DNA from: Primula veris
Lineage: Eukaryota > Streptophyta > Magnoliopsida > Ericales > Primulaceae
Length of the DNA: 64,000 bases
Direction of reading: 5' to 3'
NCBI GenBank assembly: GCA_963682055.1
Contig: OY821742.1
Span: forward strand, 19,340,135 to 19,404,134
Made by a program: the position numbers and the translations under genes. Shown one piece after another: positions 34,005 to 46,379 of this stretch (the first letter of the stretch is position 1; every line of letters starts with the position of its first letter). The notes beneath the pieces are model-generated. The model was not told the origin of the DNA, made no database searches, and was given only the letters and a program-made list of their open reading frames with translations.

Positions 34005-35040
34005 TGTTAGAATAATATACTAAAAGACATGATTTATTGTTGATTTTTAGTATTTATTTATTAACAATGAATGATTTATTTGAGAATATATGTGACCAAT
34101 GTTGTACATATTATTTATCTGTACATATGTCTTTATTTTGTATTGTAATTGATTTGGTGTGTAGAGTACGACTTACACACGGAAGATCAAATCAGTGGTT
34201 CTTACAGAATATATATATATTTTAGCGTTCACAACCATCATTATAGTTATAGCATAGAGTTTTAGTAGGTCTGTATTGACTACAAGAAACGGTTGAATAC
34301 CGACTGTTTGTGCTAGTATACTTAGAGTATATTGAACATGACAAAGTGATACTCCTTCCGTTCCCATTTAATTGTCCAATGCGAAACTATGTGCAATTTT
34401 GACCGGCTTATAACTTGTATCAAAATTGTCGAAATGAATTTTTTAAAAATCTAATCATAAAATTTAACATTTGAACTATATGATCAACTTTTGAAAATTT
34501 TCATTCCGACAATTTTGATACAAGTTATTGGCCGGTCAAAATTGCACGTAGTTTCGTAGTGGACAATTAACTAGGAACGGAGAGGGTATTATTTTATGGT
34601 ACTGACCAGAATAAAATAATTATACATAATGAATTATTATGATTACTTATACTCTTAATCCATAGATTATTTTCGATACACATATTTATAATATATACTG
34701 ATTTGATTTGCAATGGGTGAGATTTGTTGTAGTCAACAAACCCGTACGTTGGGCAGTGATATTATTTATATGGTGTGTGTATAATTGAATGAATTTACGT
34801 CTCTTAACAAGGATTGATGGTATCCCCTCGAGAAGCTCATGAGTTTTGTTTGTGTCAAATCTTGCAAGTGTATTTTATATCCGACACAACAAATAAGTTA
34901 AGTGTAAAGGTCGAGAAAATAATATGCTGAGTAAAATAATTATTACTAATTTATTTATCCGATCGATATTTGTAATCTTAACGTGAGGATATATTTAAGT
35001 ATTTAGTAAGGGACTATTGTGTAATTCCCTAGGTTGCCGT
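34005..35040. mobile_element. Copia-type LTR (copy A) interrupted by a Stowaway MITE
   Basis: The sequence starts TGTTAGAATAATATAC and is collinear with the stretch beginning TGTTAGGAAATACG at 51699: AAAAGACATG, GTGTGTAGAGTACG, ACAC.GAAGAT, TAGTACG/TAGTAGGTCTG and TGACCAGAATAAAATAAT/TGACTAGATAAAATAAT recur in order. The copies are diverged. No coding region or PBS is recognisable next to it. The right end is estimated. Confidence 0.6.
34352..34586. mobile_element. Stowaway (Tc1/mariner) MITE with long hairpin arms
   Basis: The ends CTCCTTCCGTTCCCA and, reversed, CCCTCTCCGTTCCTA are the known Stowaway-type termini, flanked by TA on both sides (34350-34351 and 34587-34588). The arms remain complementary for about 100 bp (GTGCAATTTTGACCGGC and AACTTGTATCAAAATTGTCG in both), leaving only a short loop. 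It is nested in copia LTR copy A; removing it restores collinearity with copy B. Confidence 0.9.
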
Positions 35041-35555
35041 TACAAGGAAAGTACCTTTCAAAATAAAAGGCTTTTATTGTAAAAAAAGATTAAAACCCAA
35101 AGGAGGGATAGTGATCAACTTTGCGCTTGTGTCCCGTCCCGTCCCGTCATATGTTTCTTGCGGTGACGAATACAAACTACTGCTACGCCTCCCAAGTTAA
35201 AAAGAAAACCATGTCCGTTGTTGCCCTGTCTTGGTGTGCCCTACCTACGCCTTTAAACATGCTTCTACAATGTTTAATTCATACTTTAATTTGCTAAATT
35301 TCCCTTTCATATTAAATTAAATATCCCGAGATTAATGGTCAATTATCATTACCTGCAAATCAAAATATACTAAATGACCAAGACTAATGTACCCCTTCAA
35401 ATAAAACAAAATATAACAAATTTACCCATTTCATCTCAAATATTTTCTTTCCATTAATTTCATAAAATCTAAGCAAATCTTTATTTGTATCCAATATAAT
35501 TAAGGATAACTGTATTATTTTATAACTATACCGACTCGAAATATTTTCTCCCTCG
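35041..35555. other. Non-coding sequence between copia LTR and solo LTR
   Basis: AT-rich sequence with one GTCCCGTCCCGTCCCGTC triplet repeat at 35131-35147. No gene recognised. Confidence 0.4.
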
Positions 35556-35560
35556 ATACT

Positions 35561-36567
35561 AGATTCGACCACGAAATGGTTATTTTTGGTATTAATATGA
35601 TATGAATTAGCATAGTTTTATTAACATTTAGGCTTGTTTAAGCCATGTTTTGTGTTTTTCTACGTTTTTCCGGTTTACTTGCAATTGTTTGCATTTTTGT
35701 AGGAAAAAACATGGATTTAACACAAAAACAAGATAAGTATGCAAGAAGACAAAAAAAAAGTACTAAAAGAAGATTTCAGAAGATAAATAACCCTAAAAGA
35801 ATTGCAAGAAAATTGCAAGACAGAATCAAATCAAATCAATATAAAGGAAAGAAGCTTCTAGAAACCTGACCTGACCGGTCAGGTTAACCGGTCATGTGCC
35901 GTTATATTTTAAATTTTAGATAATATAGAGTTTGTTATGGGTTGATATATACTCCCCTATTCCAAAAATAATCAGAACACAACTCATTATTATCAGTTTA
36001 ACATCACCAATTCGTTCTAGAGAGAGGGAAAGAAAAATACATTAAAATTCAGAGTTTGTGGACGAATTCTCCATTTTATCGACGTTTTATCGTAAGATCA
36101 TTACTTGTTCTTACTTTTTACGTTGGTTTTTAGTATTTCTTTTGTTTTTCTTGCATGTTTACTTACTGTTTACATGTTGTTTAGCATTAATCTCATATCT
36201 CTCGCATGCTAACTAGTTAAAACAAGTCGGTAACGCCGTAAAATCTAGTTACAGATTAATTAACGTGTCATGTTAAAGAACGTAATTTGTTTATAAACTG
36301 AAAAATGCTTTAAACAACCTTTAAATAAACTAATATTTAGTAGTTTAAACCCCCGAGGAACGAGCCGTTGGATTGACAACGCAACCGCTAACGCTCTTCT
36401 CGCTACTAATTAATTGACGCCTAATTAGTAAAGCCCCTCTAAAACTATCGAGGCCAACAACCACACGGTTTCACGGACGATAACGTTTGTAGTTTTTCAA
36501 AAAAATTACCACTGCTACCCTCGTGCCCCTGCAAGGCCTCTTAGTATGTAGATAAAAACTACAGTCA
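35561..36567 (+). mobile_element. Solo LTR of the Athila-like family
   Basis: A perfect 5-bp duplication ATACT (35556-35560 and 36568-36572) flanks a 1007-bp LTR in plus orientation. It parallels the minus strand of the LTRs at 6.4, 53.9 and 59.9 kb: AGATTCGACCACGAAATGG at the start, GGCTTGTTTAAGCCATGTTT, the doubled TGACCGGTCAGGTTAACCGG motif (35871-35895), a GAACGAG block and a terminal ACAGTCA. The first two bases have changed from TG to AG. No internal sequence follows, so it arose by LTR-LTR recombination. It is more diverged than the other copies and therefore older. Confidence 0.8.
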
Positions 36568-36572
36568 ATACT

Positions 36573-36994
36573 CAATATACACTTTGTCTAAAGGCTTGAA
36601 ATTAAGTTTGAGTTCTAGACTTTACTTATTTTTTTTAATTCTAGGTTCATGTATTCAAAGTTTGAACTGACGAACCCAATCATTGTAATCAATTATTCGA
36701 ACTTTATTCTGCTGTTTAGCTTAAGGAAATATTTTTTCTGTTGCCATCATATCACAAAGTTGCCACGGTCTGTGTTATTGTGGTGTAACTGGCGGATCAC
36801 TTGCACTTTCTTGTAATTGTGTGGTTTATGATTTTGTTGGATAATTGGAGAGTACAATAATTTAATTTACATAGCAACGTCATAAAGACCACGATTTAGT
36901 TATTAAAAAGCTGCAAAGGTGATGCTGCCGAACCAACCTGGAGAAAATGAGTAAAAGATCAATAAAACAGTAACACTGTAACTAATCCGTTTAC
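36573..36994. other. Non-coding spacer
   Basis: AT-rich sequence between two LTR-like segments; no gene or repeat recognised. Confidence 0.3.
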
Positions 36995-37790
36995 TGTTGG
37001 AAAAATGGTGTAAAACATGGTTTTTTCCGAATGATCACATGACTATTTTTGAATTAAGATTTCAAGCGACAACCGTTGTTTTTTGACACCATACGCAAGA
37101 CGATTGAGTAGATGGTATGACAATGTTCGTAACGATATGTCGCATGACCTATTTGGAGAATGTGAGTGAAAGAAAATTGACGTCAAAAATTGAAGTTGAG
37201 AAAGAGAAAATATCTTAATGCTGGAAAATGAGTTTAATGATGATAACTCATTAAGAATTGTCTCATATTGAAAAATGAAGAGTCATTTTTACAATATATA
37301 TACAAAGCTATCACATGTGAGTTTTAAGTTGTGTGTCCACCTACACATGTGTGTATTCAGTGTGTACCACACGCGCGCGCTCTCGTTCGGGTCTCGGGTC
37401 ACGGGTACAGGCCTTGGGATTTATTTGGGATTTGAGATTTGAGGAATGTGTCTTGATTCCAGACTAAAAAAGGAGTTTTGTATAAATAACATGAGAGTTA
37501 ATACTGCAGTTTCGAAATTCGAAAACTGACAGTATTAAGTGTCACTTAATGCTGAGATAGTCAACTGAGTCTATATATAGGCAGCTCCCCCCATATCAAA
37601 AACACAATATTCTGAAATAAAACACATCACCATTACATTTTAGTCAGAGAGAGACACCCACCAACAACTCGATCTTGATTCGTCGCCAGTTTCCGACGAG
37701 GCATCTGAGACGTTGTACATTGGGATCGAAGTGACAACGTAACTAGAAAACAAAGGTGGTTGGACGAATATCGGTTAAGGGTAGAATGTT
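36995..37790 (+). mobile_element. LTR-like segment with TATA box
   Basis: The segment starts TGTTGGAAAAATGGTG, a copia-like LTR start, and carries TCTATATATAGGC near 37571, followed by a likely transcribed region with AACACATCACC and a short GC-rich part. No PBS, partner LTR or target duplication was found, so this is a tentative call. Confidence 0.35.
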
Positions 37791-37799
37791 AAACAGTCG

Positions 37800-38150
37800 C
37801 ATCGTCTATTTATTTTTTATTCAGTCTTTATATTTCTGCAATTTTATATTCTGTACATTTCAATTATGTAATTTATTTTTCTGTTATGTAATTTCATTTC
37901 AGTCCTTTTCTTTTCTGTAATTTCTATTCTGTTATGTAATTTACTTTTCAATTCTGTAATTTCATTTATTTACAGAAACAATCCAGCAGTTTAGTAATTA
38001 TACTATTCTGTCTGCCAGTTTCTTTTAATTAACAAACAGTCCAACAGTTTAGTTTTATACTATTCTGTCTGACAGTTTCGTTTAATTACAAACCAGTCAA
38101 TCAGTTTAATAACTTATAATATTATGTCTGAAATTTTAATTAATTGCATT
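37800..38150. repeat. Imperfect 60-bp repeats, CAGTTTAGTxxTTATACTATTCTGTCTG
   Basis: Three successive units of about 55-60 bp (37985-38150) share CAGTTTAG/CAGTTTAA, ATACTATTCTGTCTG and AGTTTC.TTTAATTA. They are preceded by several shorter TTCTGTTATGTAATTT repeats (37840-37970). This lies just downstream of the ENR stop codon. Confidence 0.8.
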
Positions 38151-38315
38151 TACATTCAGCAAGTGTCGAAATTTTGTAATAGAGTCATATTCCATAATAG
38201 AAATAAAATTGTTTATTTCTTTTCGGTCATTGCATATTTTAATTATTACTTTTACGTACACCCAAAACCAACATTTACTACAAATCATATTATACAGAAA
38301 CCCAAACTAGAACTT

Positions 38316-41300
38316 CTAATGCTCATCTTTTGGAAAATTAAGGTCCTTGAATATGGGGCTATCAACTCCCACGCCCATAGTATTGAGACCATTATCGACA
38401 TATATGACAGCACCGGTAATTGCTGAGGCCAATGGTGAAACAAGGAAGGCAGCTGTGTTGCCCACCTCATCTGTTCAAATTATTTAAGAATTATTAAGAA
38501 AGATTCTAAAGGGCTAGCTAATACAATTATAAATAAAGACGAGCATAATTTTGTCCAAAGACCAAAATTTATGTAAAAGTCAAAGAAAACTTCGAAAAGT
38601 GAAGAACCACATAGAACTGAAAGCTAGATGCTTTTTTTATGATTTTACTTTACCTGCTGATAGTGCTTTTTGTAGAGGGGCATTATTTAACGAGTATTCA
38701 ATAATTGTGTCGATAAATCCAATAGCTTTTGCAGCTCGGCTGTTTAGTGGACCTGATACATATATAATTAGGTTAAAATACCATCAGGTATGATGAGCGA
38801 AAAAATCTGAGGTAATTTTTTTTCAACAAATTCAACCAATTGATGACGGATTAATCTGCAATTGTACTTCTACTACTTATAAATGAAAAAAGAAAAATTG
38901 GAGTTACATTATACTAAAACCATAATTAATCATGAAACCTTAGGCCTTGTTTGTTTTCATTACTTGGCAATGGGATTGGATTGTAAATGATGGTGACCCC
39001 ACAAATACCTTGTTTGGAAAGATCAATTGTGGTGGGATTATTAGTGAAGGTGAGACTAGAAATGATGCTAAAGTGCATTATTTGTAATACCTTCCTATGG
39101 TGGTATTAGAATTTAGTCCAATTCAATTGTTTAAAATGACCAAATTAACCTCATTTTTCTATTAGAAAAAATAGAATATATGTATATGAAAAATATTAAA
39201 TATATATATATATATATATTAATATCAAATATATAAATAATATATATTATTTATTTATATAATATATATATATATATTATTTTTATACACACGTTCACAT
39301 ATATATATATATATATATGAATATATAAATATTAAATATATTTTATATATACATATATATAAATATTTAATTATATACATATGTATATTATATATATATA
39401 TAAATATTAAATATATAAATATTAAATATATGTATATGAATAATATTAAATATATAAATAATATATATTATTATATATATATATATAAATATTATATATT
39501 ATAAATATTATATATATAATTTTATATATTAAATTTTTTATGTATAAATATTAAATATCTATGTATTATGTATACATATTTTTTATTTACATATATATAT
39601 ATATAAATAATATATATTCTCATTATATATTATTTATTTATATATATATATAATATTATTTGTATAATATATATAAATATTTATATTATATTATATTATT
39701 TAATAAAAAATATAAATATGTAATACTTATATGATTTTTATTATTTCAATATATTAATTATATATATATATATATAATAGTTATATTTAAATAGTGATTT
39801 TTATTTTACATGTGATACATAAAAGACTATTTTTGTTTAAATTTCTTGAGAGAAAGGGTAAAATTGTAAAATTTATAAAATAGTCCAATCACACATTTAT
39901 TCAAACAAACAACCAATGGGATTAGTTTTCGGGATTAGAAATACTATCATCATTTCTAATACCATTGTAATCCCATAGTACTAATAGTCCCGGGATTAAC
40001 AATCCCCCAACCAAACGAGGCCTTATGGTCAGGTTGGTTATATAGAATTGTAGAGGATAAATATCGATAGCAATTTTGTTGGACTGTATGGTAATGCAGG
40101 AACAGATCTTAGATAGAACTAAGCACCGTAATTGCTAACATTTAGTCAAAAGTAAAAGATGCATAAAGTGATCATTCCACGTTATATAATTCATACGAGC
40201 AGTTAAAACGATGACATAATCTTATCAGCTTAGACAATGCTAAAAAATGGAAGAAGAAAGTGGAACTAATTGAGTTAAAAGGATAAAGTTACCGGCAGAT
40301 ATTGTGTTGACCCTAATTTTATGCTTCCGTCCTGCCTCAAAAGCAAGTACCTGGACATTTTATTGTCAATACTTAACTAAAGAAAATTAAATTCAGTTTA
40401 TAGCATAGAAAATGAGAGGAGGAGGACTCACTCTAGTGTCACTTTCTAGAGCTGCTTTGGCTGAGCTCATACCTCCTCCGTATCTGTATATGATGTTCTA
40501 TTAGCCATCATTCGTGTTAATGGCAAACTGACTATTTTTAGAAGAAGAAAAATGTTCAATCGCATACAAACCCGGGAATAACTCTCTCAGAAGCAATGTA
40601 TGTTAAAGAAATTGATGATCCACCTGTAATAACGGACTTCTGTGTTATCCATTGTTTTGATAGATTAAATCATTAAATTTAAAGACGGGAAAAAGAGAGG
40701 TGGAACAGATACAAGAAAGAGTAAGAACCATGCCTGGGTTCATGATAGGAACAAAATGCTTAAGGAGAGAAATATAGGAATAACTTGATGCAGATATTGC
40801 TGCAAGATATCCTTTCCGTGATGTCTCCAATAGAGGTTTAGTCACCTAAGCACAAGGCACCCCGAAGAATATAAAGGGGACAAATTCAATGACTAATGAT
40901 TAGAGAAGTAATTATAAAAGCATGATATCATTAGCCATTACACACTTTTGTACCTCCGGACCATTAGCAAGAGAGTGTACAAGAATATCAATGCTCCCAA
41001 AATCCTGTTTTACAGATTCTGCAACTTCCTATAAGAATAAAGAAAAACCAATTTACAAGTAGTTTTCATCAATGTGGAGAAGGTCTACTTGAGAACGCTG
41101 TCATGATATGACCTGGAGATTTTCAAAATTATAAACTAATGCAAGTTCTGCAATTTAGCTTCAGTAGAAAAAAGGAACAAAATAGAAAATAAGCACTACA
41201 CAAAAGTAAAATTTCTCACAGTTCCATATTACTTTTTGTCAAAGATTATTACCCTTTGAGGTGTTTAAACCTGTTTTATTATTAAACTATTTCTATCATA

Positions 41301-43292
41301 CTTTAAAGGCCAGTTCAAAGTTCAGGTACAGCTTTAAGTAAACTCAAAAGGGCAGTTCAGAGTCGAATCAATTTCTGAATTTGTCGCTTAGATTGCAAAA
41401 TTACTTCTGTGGAGAATGATACTGATCACGTTCAAAAGTAAAATTTTGCAAACAAGACACCTTAACATGCAAAATAGACACTTAAACTAATGTACCTTCA
41501 CAGTCCACTTAGCTGATCCTGCATAGCGCTTATTTGCTTTTATCTGCAATGAGGCACAAAATGTGTAACACTAGTATCTAATCAAAGGTATATATCGATC
41601 TACAGAATATATTATTGGATTATCCCTTACATCTTCAGGTACATCCTCAGGATTGTCAAATACAGCGTCTAAGGGGTATACTTTTGTTATCTCCATCAAA
41701 GTACCATCAGGCAACCTGAAAAAAATGTACTTCGTTTAAAGACTATTTAGTTTCACTGCCTTGTATAATAGCAAAGATAAAATAAAACATACACTCGTGA
41801 TCCGTCAAACTTTCCACGTCGTAAGCTAGTTTCAAATATATTCAAAGCCTGCACAGATATTAACTAACATAAACATGTGGAGAGATTACCATTAAAATAT
41901 TTTCTGGAAATGAGGAAAGATGAAACACAATGGAGCTAACAAAATCAACTTATAGGATATTTTTCTAACTCAAAAAATTAAAAAATGAAAAACCTTACAG
42001 GAACCCAGGTGCCAACAAGGATTTCAGCACCTGCAGCTGCCAACGACTTTGCAATAGCCCATCCATATCCATTATCATCTGCTACTCCAGCAATAAATGC
42101 CCTTTTCCCTGTGAAGAGGTGGTTTCAGTTGATCAAGTACTATTAGATTACAGTATGCTACTAAAATAATAAAATTACAAAAAAGTGGGAAACGAAGACA
42201 AGATTGTTGAGTTCACGGTTGGACTCCTACATTCAGAGATGAAATAGCACAGAAAAGCATCAATCACTTGTAAGATATAGTAGTACTAATTTTCTGATAA
42301 CAAGTGTTTTTTGGATGTCACTTCATTATTTAAAAAAACAATGCTGTTTTACATTGCTAGCAATAGAAAACGGGAATAAAAGGCATGCATATCCCTTCGA
42401 CGATATTAAAGAACAAATATTGCAAGATCTTCTCCTAACACATTTGTTGCTCACTTAGTTTTTCTCCGATGTGGACAAGATGGCATACGACCCAAACATA
42501 GATTCAGAAGAAACAACAACTTGATGAGAAGTTGCCAATTTGCCTGGATAAGTGTTGAGATTTTCATAATTATCTTCTATTTTATCTCCTTGTTAAATTG
42601 TGCTGAGTATTTACTGAAATGCAATCAATAAGGACAAGGCCTAGTACCCTTATTTGTCATACGAATTCAAAACGGCCCTTCTTTACTTTACATTCATACA
42701 AACACTTTACATGAAACACATTTTTTCCTCACACGGTTACACGTAAGAGTAGATACCTAAGTGTAGAACCTAGACTCATATTATTCTGTACAATATATTC
42801 ATAGAGCAATAGAACAGTAGTATAGGTTGCAACCTCATCATTATGGAAAATATAGTGTATAATGCATAAATATCTAATTCGTTTATATTTTGTATCCAAA
42901 CTGCATTGCATAGCCTCTTTATTGAGTAACATATACATGCTTCTTGTTGTAGCATACTAGTAGATATTACAGTTATTTTAGGCCCTAGTAAGGCCATATC
43001 AAGAAATTGATAAAAGCACAAGAGGAAAAGTTGGATTTTTAATAGGAAACTGACCTTTCAAATCAATAGCTAACCCTGTTGACGACTTGTTTGCAGAAGA
43101 CTGAGACATTGCCTTAGTGGAAATTTTCACACACTTTGGAGGCGACATGAATTTAGACCTATAATTTTGTGCTGGCACATGACAAGTGCTAGAAAGGTTA
43201 TACAATGAAATCCCTCTTGAGTAAGCACTAATTATTGAAAGGGCGGGCCTTGCAGCACTACTAATTTGCAAACCAATAGAGGCCATTGCCAT
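38316..43292 (-). CDS. ENR/MOD1: Plastid enoyl-[acyl-carrier-protein] reductase (NADH), twelve exons
   Basis: Exons, in transcript order: 43055-43292, 41999-42108, 41793-41848, 41631-41715, 41496-41543, 40954-41028, 40734-40845, 40572-40623, 40432-40483, 40293-40350, 38654-38752, 38316-38470. They join into 380 codons including TAG (379 aa). The product reduces enoyl-ACP to acyl-ACP with NADH, the last step of each cycle of type II fatty-acid synthesis in the plastid stroma. A Ser-rich transit peptide ([16 protein letters not shown]...) precedes STKAMSQSS. Then come the dinucleotide-binding region ([20 protein letters not shown]), [34 protein letters not shown], the catalytic pair Tyr260 and Lys268 ([18 protein letters not shown]), [19 protein letters not shown] and [11 protein letters not shown]. 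Arabidopsis MOD1 is about 390 aa, so this is full length. Intron 7 begins GC rather than GT; intron 10 is enlarged by a MITE. No lesions seen. Confidence 0.95.
38943..40022. mobile_element. PIF/Harbinger (Tourist-like) MITE in ENR intron 10
   Basis: TTA flanks both sides (38940-38942 and 40023-40025). The ends GGCCTTGTTTGTTTTC and, reversed, GGCCTCGTTTGGTTGG are inverted copies of the common Tourist-type GGCCTTGTTTGGTT. Near the ends the word GGGATT and its reverse also match. The middle (39170-39790) is almost pure AT-dinucleotide and ATTAA-rich sequence. No transposase. The host gene frame is unaffected because the insertion is intronic. Confidence 0.85.
39170..39800. repeat. Long (TA)-rich low-complexity tract
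   Basis: More than 600 bp composed almost only of A and T, with many TATATA runs and repeated ATAAATATTAAATATA words, inside the PIF-type MITE. Confidence 0.95.
40624..40733 (-). other. GC-AG intron of the ENR gene
   Basis: Exon 7 ends AACCCAG and the intron starts GCATGG; the next exon starts GTGGATCATC after TTACAG. Only this junction keeps the conserved reading ...[12 protein letters not shown]. The alternative GT five bases inside the intron would break the frame. GC-AG introns are a small known minority in plants. Confidence 0.8.
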
Positions 43293-45710
43293 TCTCAAAG
43301 AATGGAATTTCGTATAGAACTGAGTATAAGAAAAATGAAGTCATTTTCAAATATTTGATGTCTTGCTATGAAATCATAGACATTGCTTAAAACAGTAAAA
43401 CTGAATAAAACTTCAATAACAGATACTGCAAAAATAATACTTAGTTCGTCTTATGAAAATTGCCAAAAAGTAGACCCACCAAGACTCCGTAATGGATACC
43501 TAAAATTTACAGTTATCTGGTAAATTTGTCAAAAACATGCAAAACCAGAGTGTACTGCAAAGTGTTTGCGATTATTTCACACGGTCATTTTGTTCATTTT
43601 GTTCATATATGAAAAACCAGAACCAAGATGCTAACCACATAAGTACGCAGATAGACATATCCATAAAAACAACTAGCATATTGCTTCAAGTCTTTGGTTT
43701 TACAAATTTGGACATTGTCAATAGCATATCTTAAATCTAATTGCAATACCTAAAGTAGTCAAAACCAAATAAACATACTGAAGATGGTGAAAAATTGTCA
43801 TACTAGGAAACGTTTTTATAGTCTTTGGCGATTAAGGCAACCGTAAATACACAAAATAGGAAATTCATCCCCACTCGGGCTATTTTTGACCTCACAGTCA
43901 ACTGCTTAATCTCAAGCGCCATGGTTAGTGAACTGATTAAATGTGAACCCTCACAGCCAAACAAAAGAAGACTTGTTATAATTAAGTAGATAGATAAAAC
44001 CCAGCTAATAACAACATAACAACTTGTGTTTGCAAAACCGGTCATTCCTTCTTCTGTTGTCTACTTTAATATAATGCAAGTATAGTTAATTATGCAAATT
44101 TACCCCTCGGGTGAGTGAAGCAATTTGTTACCGCTTAAGGTGTACAAGTAAACAAGCTTTTAAAGCCTCACTATGGGTACTTTTAAACTTTATAAAAACC
44201 AATAACATGACAAAACATATAAAAGGTAAAAAAGTTTACTTGCAACAACAACAAAAACAAAAACGTAAACATTTTATACTTGAAAGTACAGAAACTTATA
44301 CGAGTATAGGTTTTCATTCTTTTAATCAAATAATTCCTTTTTCCTACTATGCACGTATACCAATTCTTTTCGCTACTTTAAAATGGGGATTTCACTTTTC
44401 ACTTCCAAACCTCAATGAAAGTATCTATAGTTAAAAAGTTGCAACTAATCAAAAAGTTAATCTTGACAAATAATCTTTTCCAAGAAAAAGCATTTCCTAT
44501 AGTTAAAAAGTTGCAACTAATCAAAAAGTTAACTCGAAAAGAACAAACCAAAATACAGGAAACAAAAAAACCATTTAATATCCAATTTTTGTCAAGAAGT
44601 AAGCAACTTTCTAAGGGTCCGTTGGGCAACAGATTTTTTAAGTTGATTTTTGGATTTTTGGGTATTTGGACAGTCTGATTATTTAGCTTCTAAAAAACAA
44701 ATTTTTAAGCTAAAAAAGCTAAAAAAAAACATCAACAAAAAAATTATAGATTTTCAGTGGATTTTTAAAACAAATTTTTAAAATCTGATTTGGGACCAAA
44801 AAAGATGTTGCCAAACAAAGTCTAAGTCTGAAATGTAAGAATTAATCCGGCATTGAACTACGAAAGAAACTGAACAAAACCCGAAAAGAGTAAAGACCTC
44901 AGAAAGCAAAATGTGCCTACAGTACACTAAGCAAACATGTTCTGAAAATTACACTAATTCAATTTCCAAGTGGCAATCAATATTCTATAACAGCCAAGAG
45001 TTTTTTTAATGTTAAAAAGTTGCAATCAAAACGAGTAACTCAAAAGAGCAAACCAAAATACAGGAAACAGAAAAACCAGATAAGAACCAAAAATTGTCAA
45101 GAAATAAGCAATTTTATAAGTCTGAAATGTAAGAACTAGTCCGGCATTGAACTCCGAAAGAAACTGAACAAAACCCCAAAAAAAGTAAAAACCACAGAAA
45201 ACAAAATGTGCCTACAATTAATTAAGCAAGCATGTTCTGAATATTACACTAATTTAATTTCCAAGCAATATTCAAAAACAGCCAAAAGTTATAAAAAAGT
45301 AAGCAATTTTCTACATCGGAAATGTAACAACTAAATGACTAATCTGGCACTGAACTAAAAGAAACTAAACAAAACCCGAAACGAGTAAAGACCACAGAAG
45401 ACAAAATGTTCTAATGGAATACATTAAGCAAACATGTTATGAAAATTACACTAATTTAATTTCCAAGCAATATTGAATAATAGCCAAAAGTTACAAGTGT
45501 TGAGAAAAGTAAAATTGTAGAGAGAGAAGCAAAGAAGTTACATGAGTAAAATTGCCAAGGTTTAGGATGAAAGTGGTGAAATGAGCATATATTTCCGTTA
45601 TAACAACCAACCAAAAATGAGCCGCCAATTTTGCTTCCGCAAGTACCCATTCTTTTTTTTTCTTTAGTCCTTAGTATTGCCTTGGATTCAAATCCCAAAT
45701 ATTTTCAAAA
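43293..45710. promoter_or_regulatory. Upstream region of ENR with local duplications
   Basis: This region presumably holds the promoter and 5' UTR of ENR, possibly with a 5' UTR intron, but I cannot place a transcription start. It is built partly of repeated blocks: two copies of TATAGTTAAAAAGTTGCAAC at 44427-44530, and three longer copies at 44823-45490. Confidence 0.35.
44823..45490. repeat. Three dispersed direct repeats upstream of ENR
   Basis: Copies start near 44823, 45118 and 45317. Each contains TCTGAAATGTAA-like, ATCCGGCATTGAACT, GAAAGAAACTGAACAAAAC, AAAATGTGCCTAC and AAGCAAACATGTTCTGAA, then TTACACTAATTTAATTTCC in that order. The last copy is the most diverged. Confidence 0.85.
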
Positions 45711-45839
45711 CAATTATCAACAAAAACATTATATTAATGATTATTTTTAATTTAATATATTCATTCGATCAATATATATAATTTTTAAAAATTTATTTAC
45801 CCGGATCAATATATAACACACGTCGCGTAACGATTACGA

Positions 45840-45844
<5 letters not shown>

Positions 45845-45891
<47 letters not shown>

Positions 45892-46214
45892 ATACCGCTA
45901 ATAGTCGGCATATATACCGCTAATATTCGGCATATATATATATCGTGACGTTGCGTGTGCTGTAATAAAAATATATAAAATATGCATAGTTATGATATAA
46001 ATACGTGGATAATAAAAAAATATATAGTTTAAAATTTAAAATAATGTTTGGTTGTTAAAAAGTGATAAATAGTTTTATTAGTTTTTATTTTTTATATTTT
46101 TATGGGAGTATGTTATTATTGTAATTAATATAAAAGTGTAGGGGTATTTTTGGAAAAAAATGGCTAAATTGGACAAGTTTATTTGACTTGTGTTGAGTTA
46201 TTATAATAGAATGA
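45845..46214 (-). mobile_element. Degenerate Helitron-like element
   Basis: On the minus strand the segment starts at about 46214 with TCATTCTATTATAATAAC and continues AAACTTGTCCAATTTAGCC, close to the 5' end of the mini-Helitron at 18031. The hairpin-like CACACGCAACGTCACG near 45945 corresponds to its 3' hairpin, but the terminal CTAG is lost in an AT microsatellite (45845-45895). Confidence 0.5.
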
Positions 46215-46379
46215 TATCGACAAATAAAGTTAATATTTTAAAAAATAAATAAATATCATTGAATAAATATAATAAATTAACAATCGTATATAAAGAGCAA
46301 TATAATGCTTTATTCTTATGTCGATTTTATTTGAAATATGAATATGTGTGGAACATGATATTTATTAAAGTTATTTATG

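Noticed and set aside
40645..40845. Stand-alone 66-codon gene
   Set aside because: It is ENR exon 7 read through into its GC-AG intron.
42729..43021. Overlapping minus-strand frames as an extra gene
   Set aside because: They lie in ENR intron 1, between two verified exons, and lack motifs.
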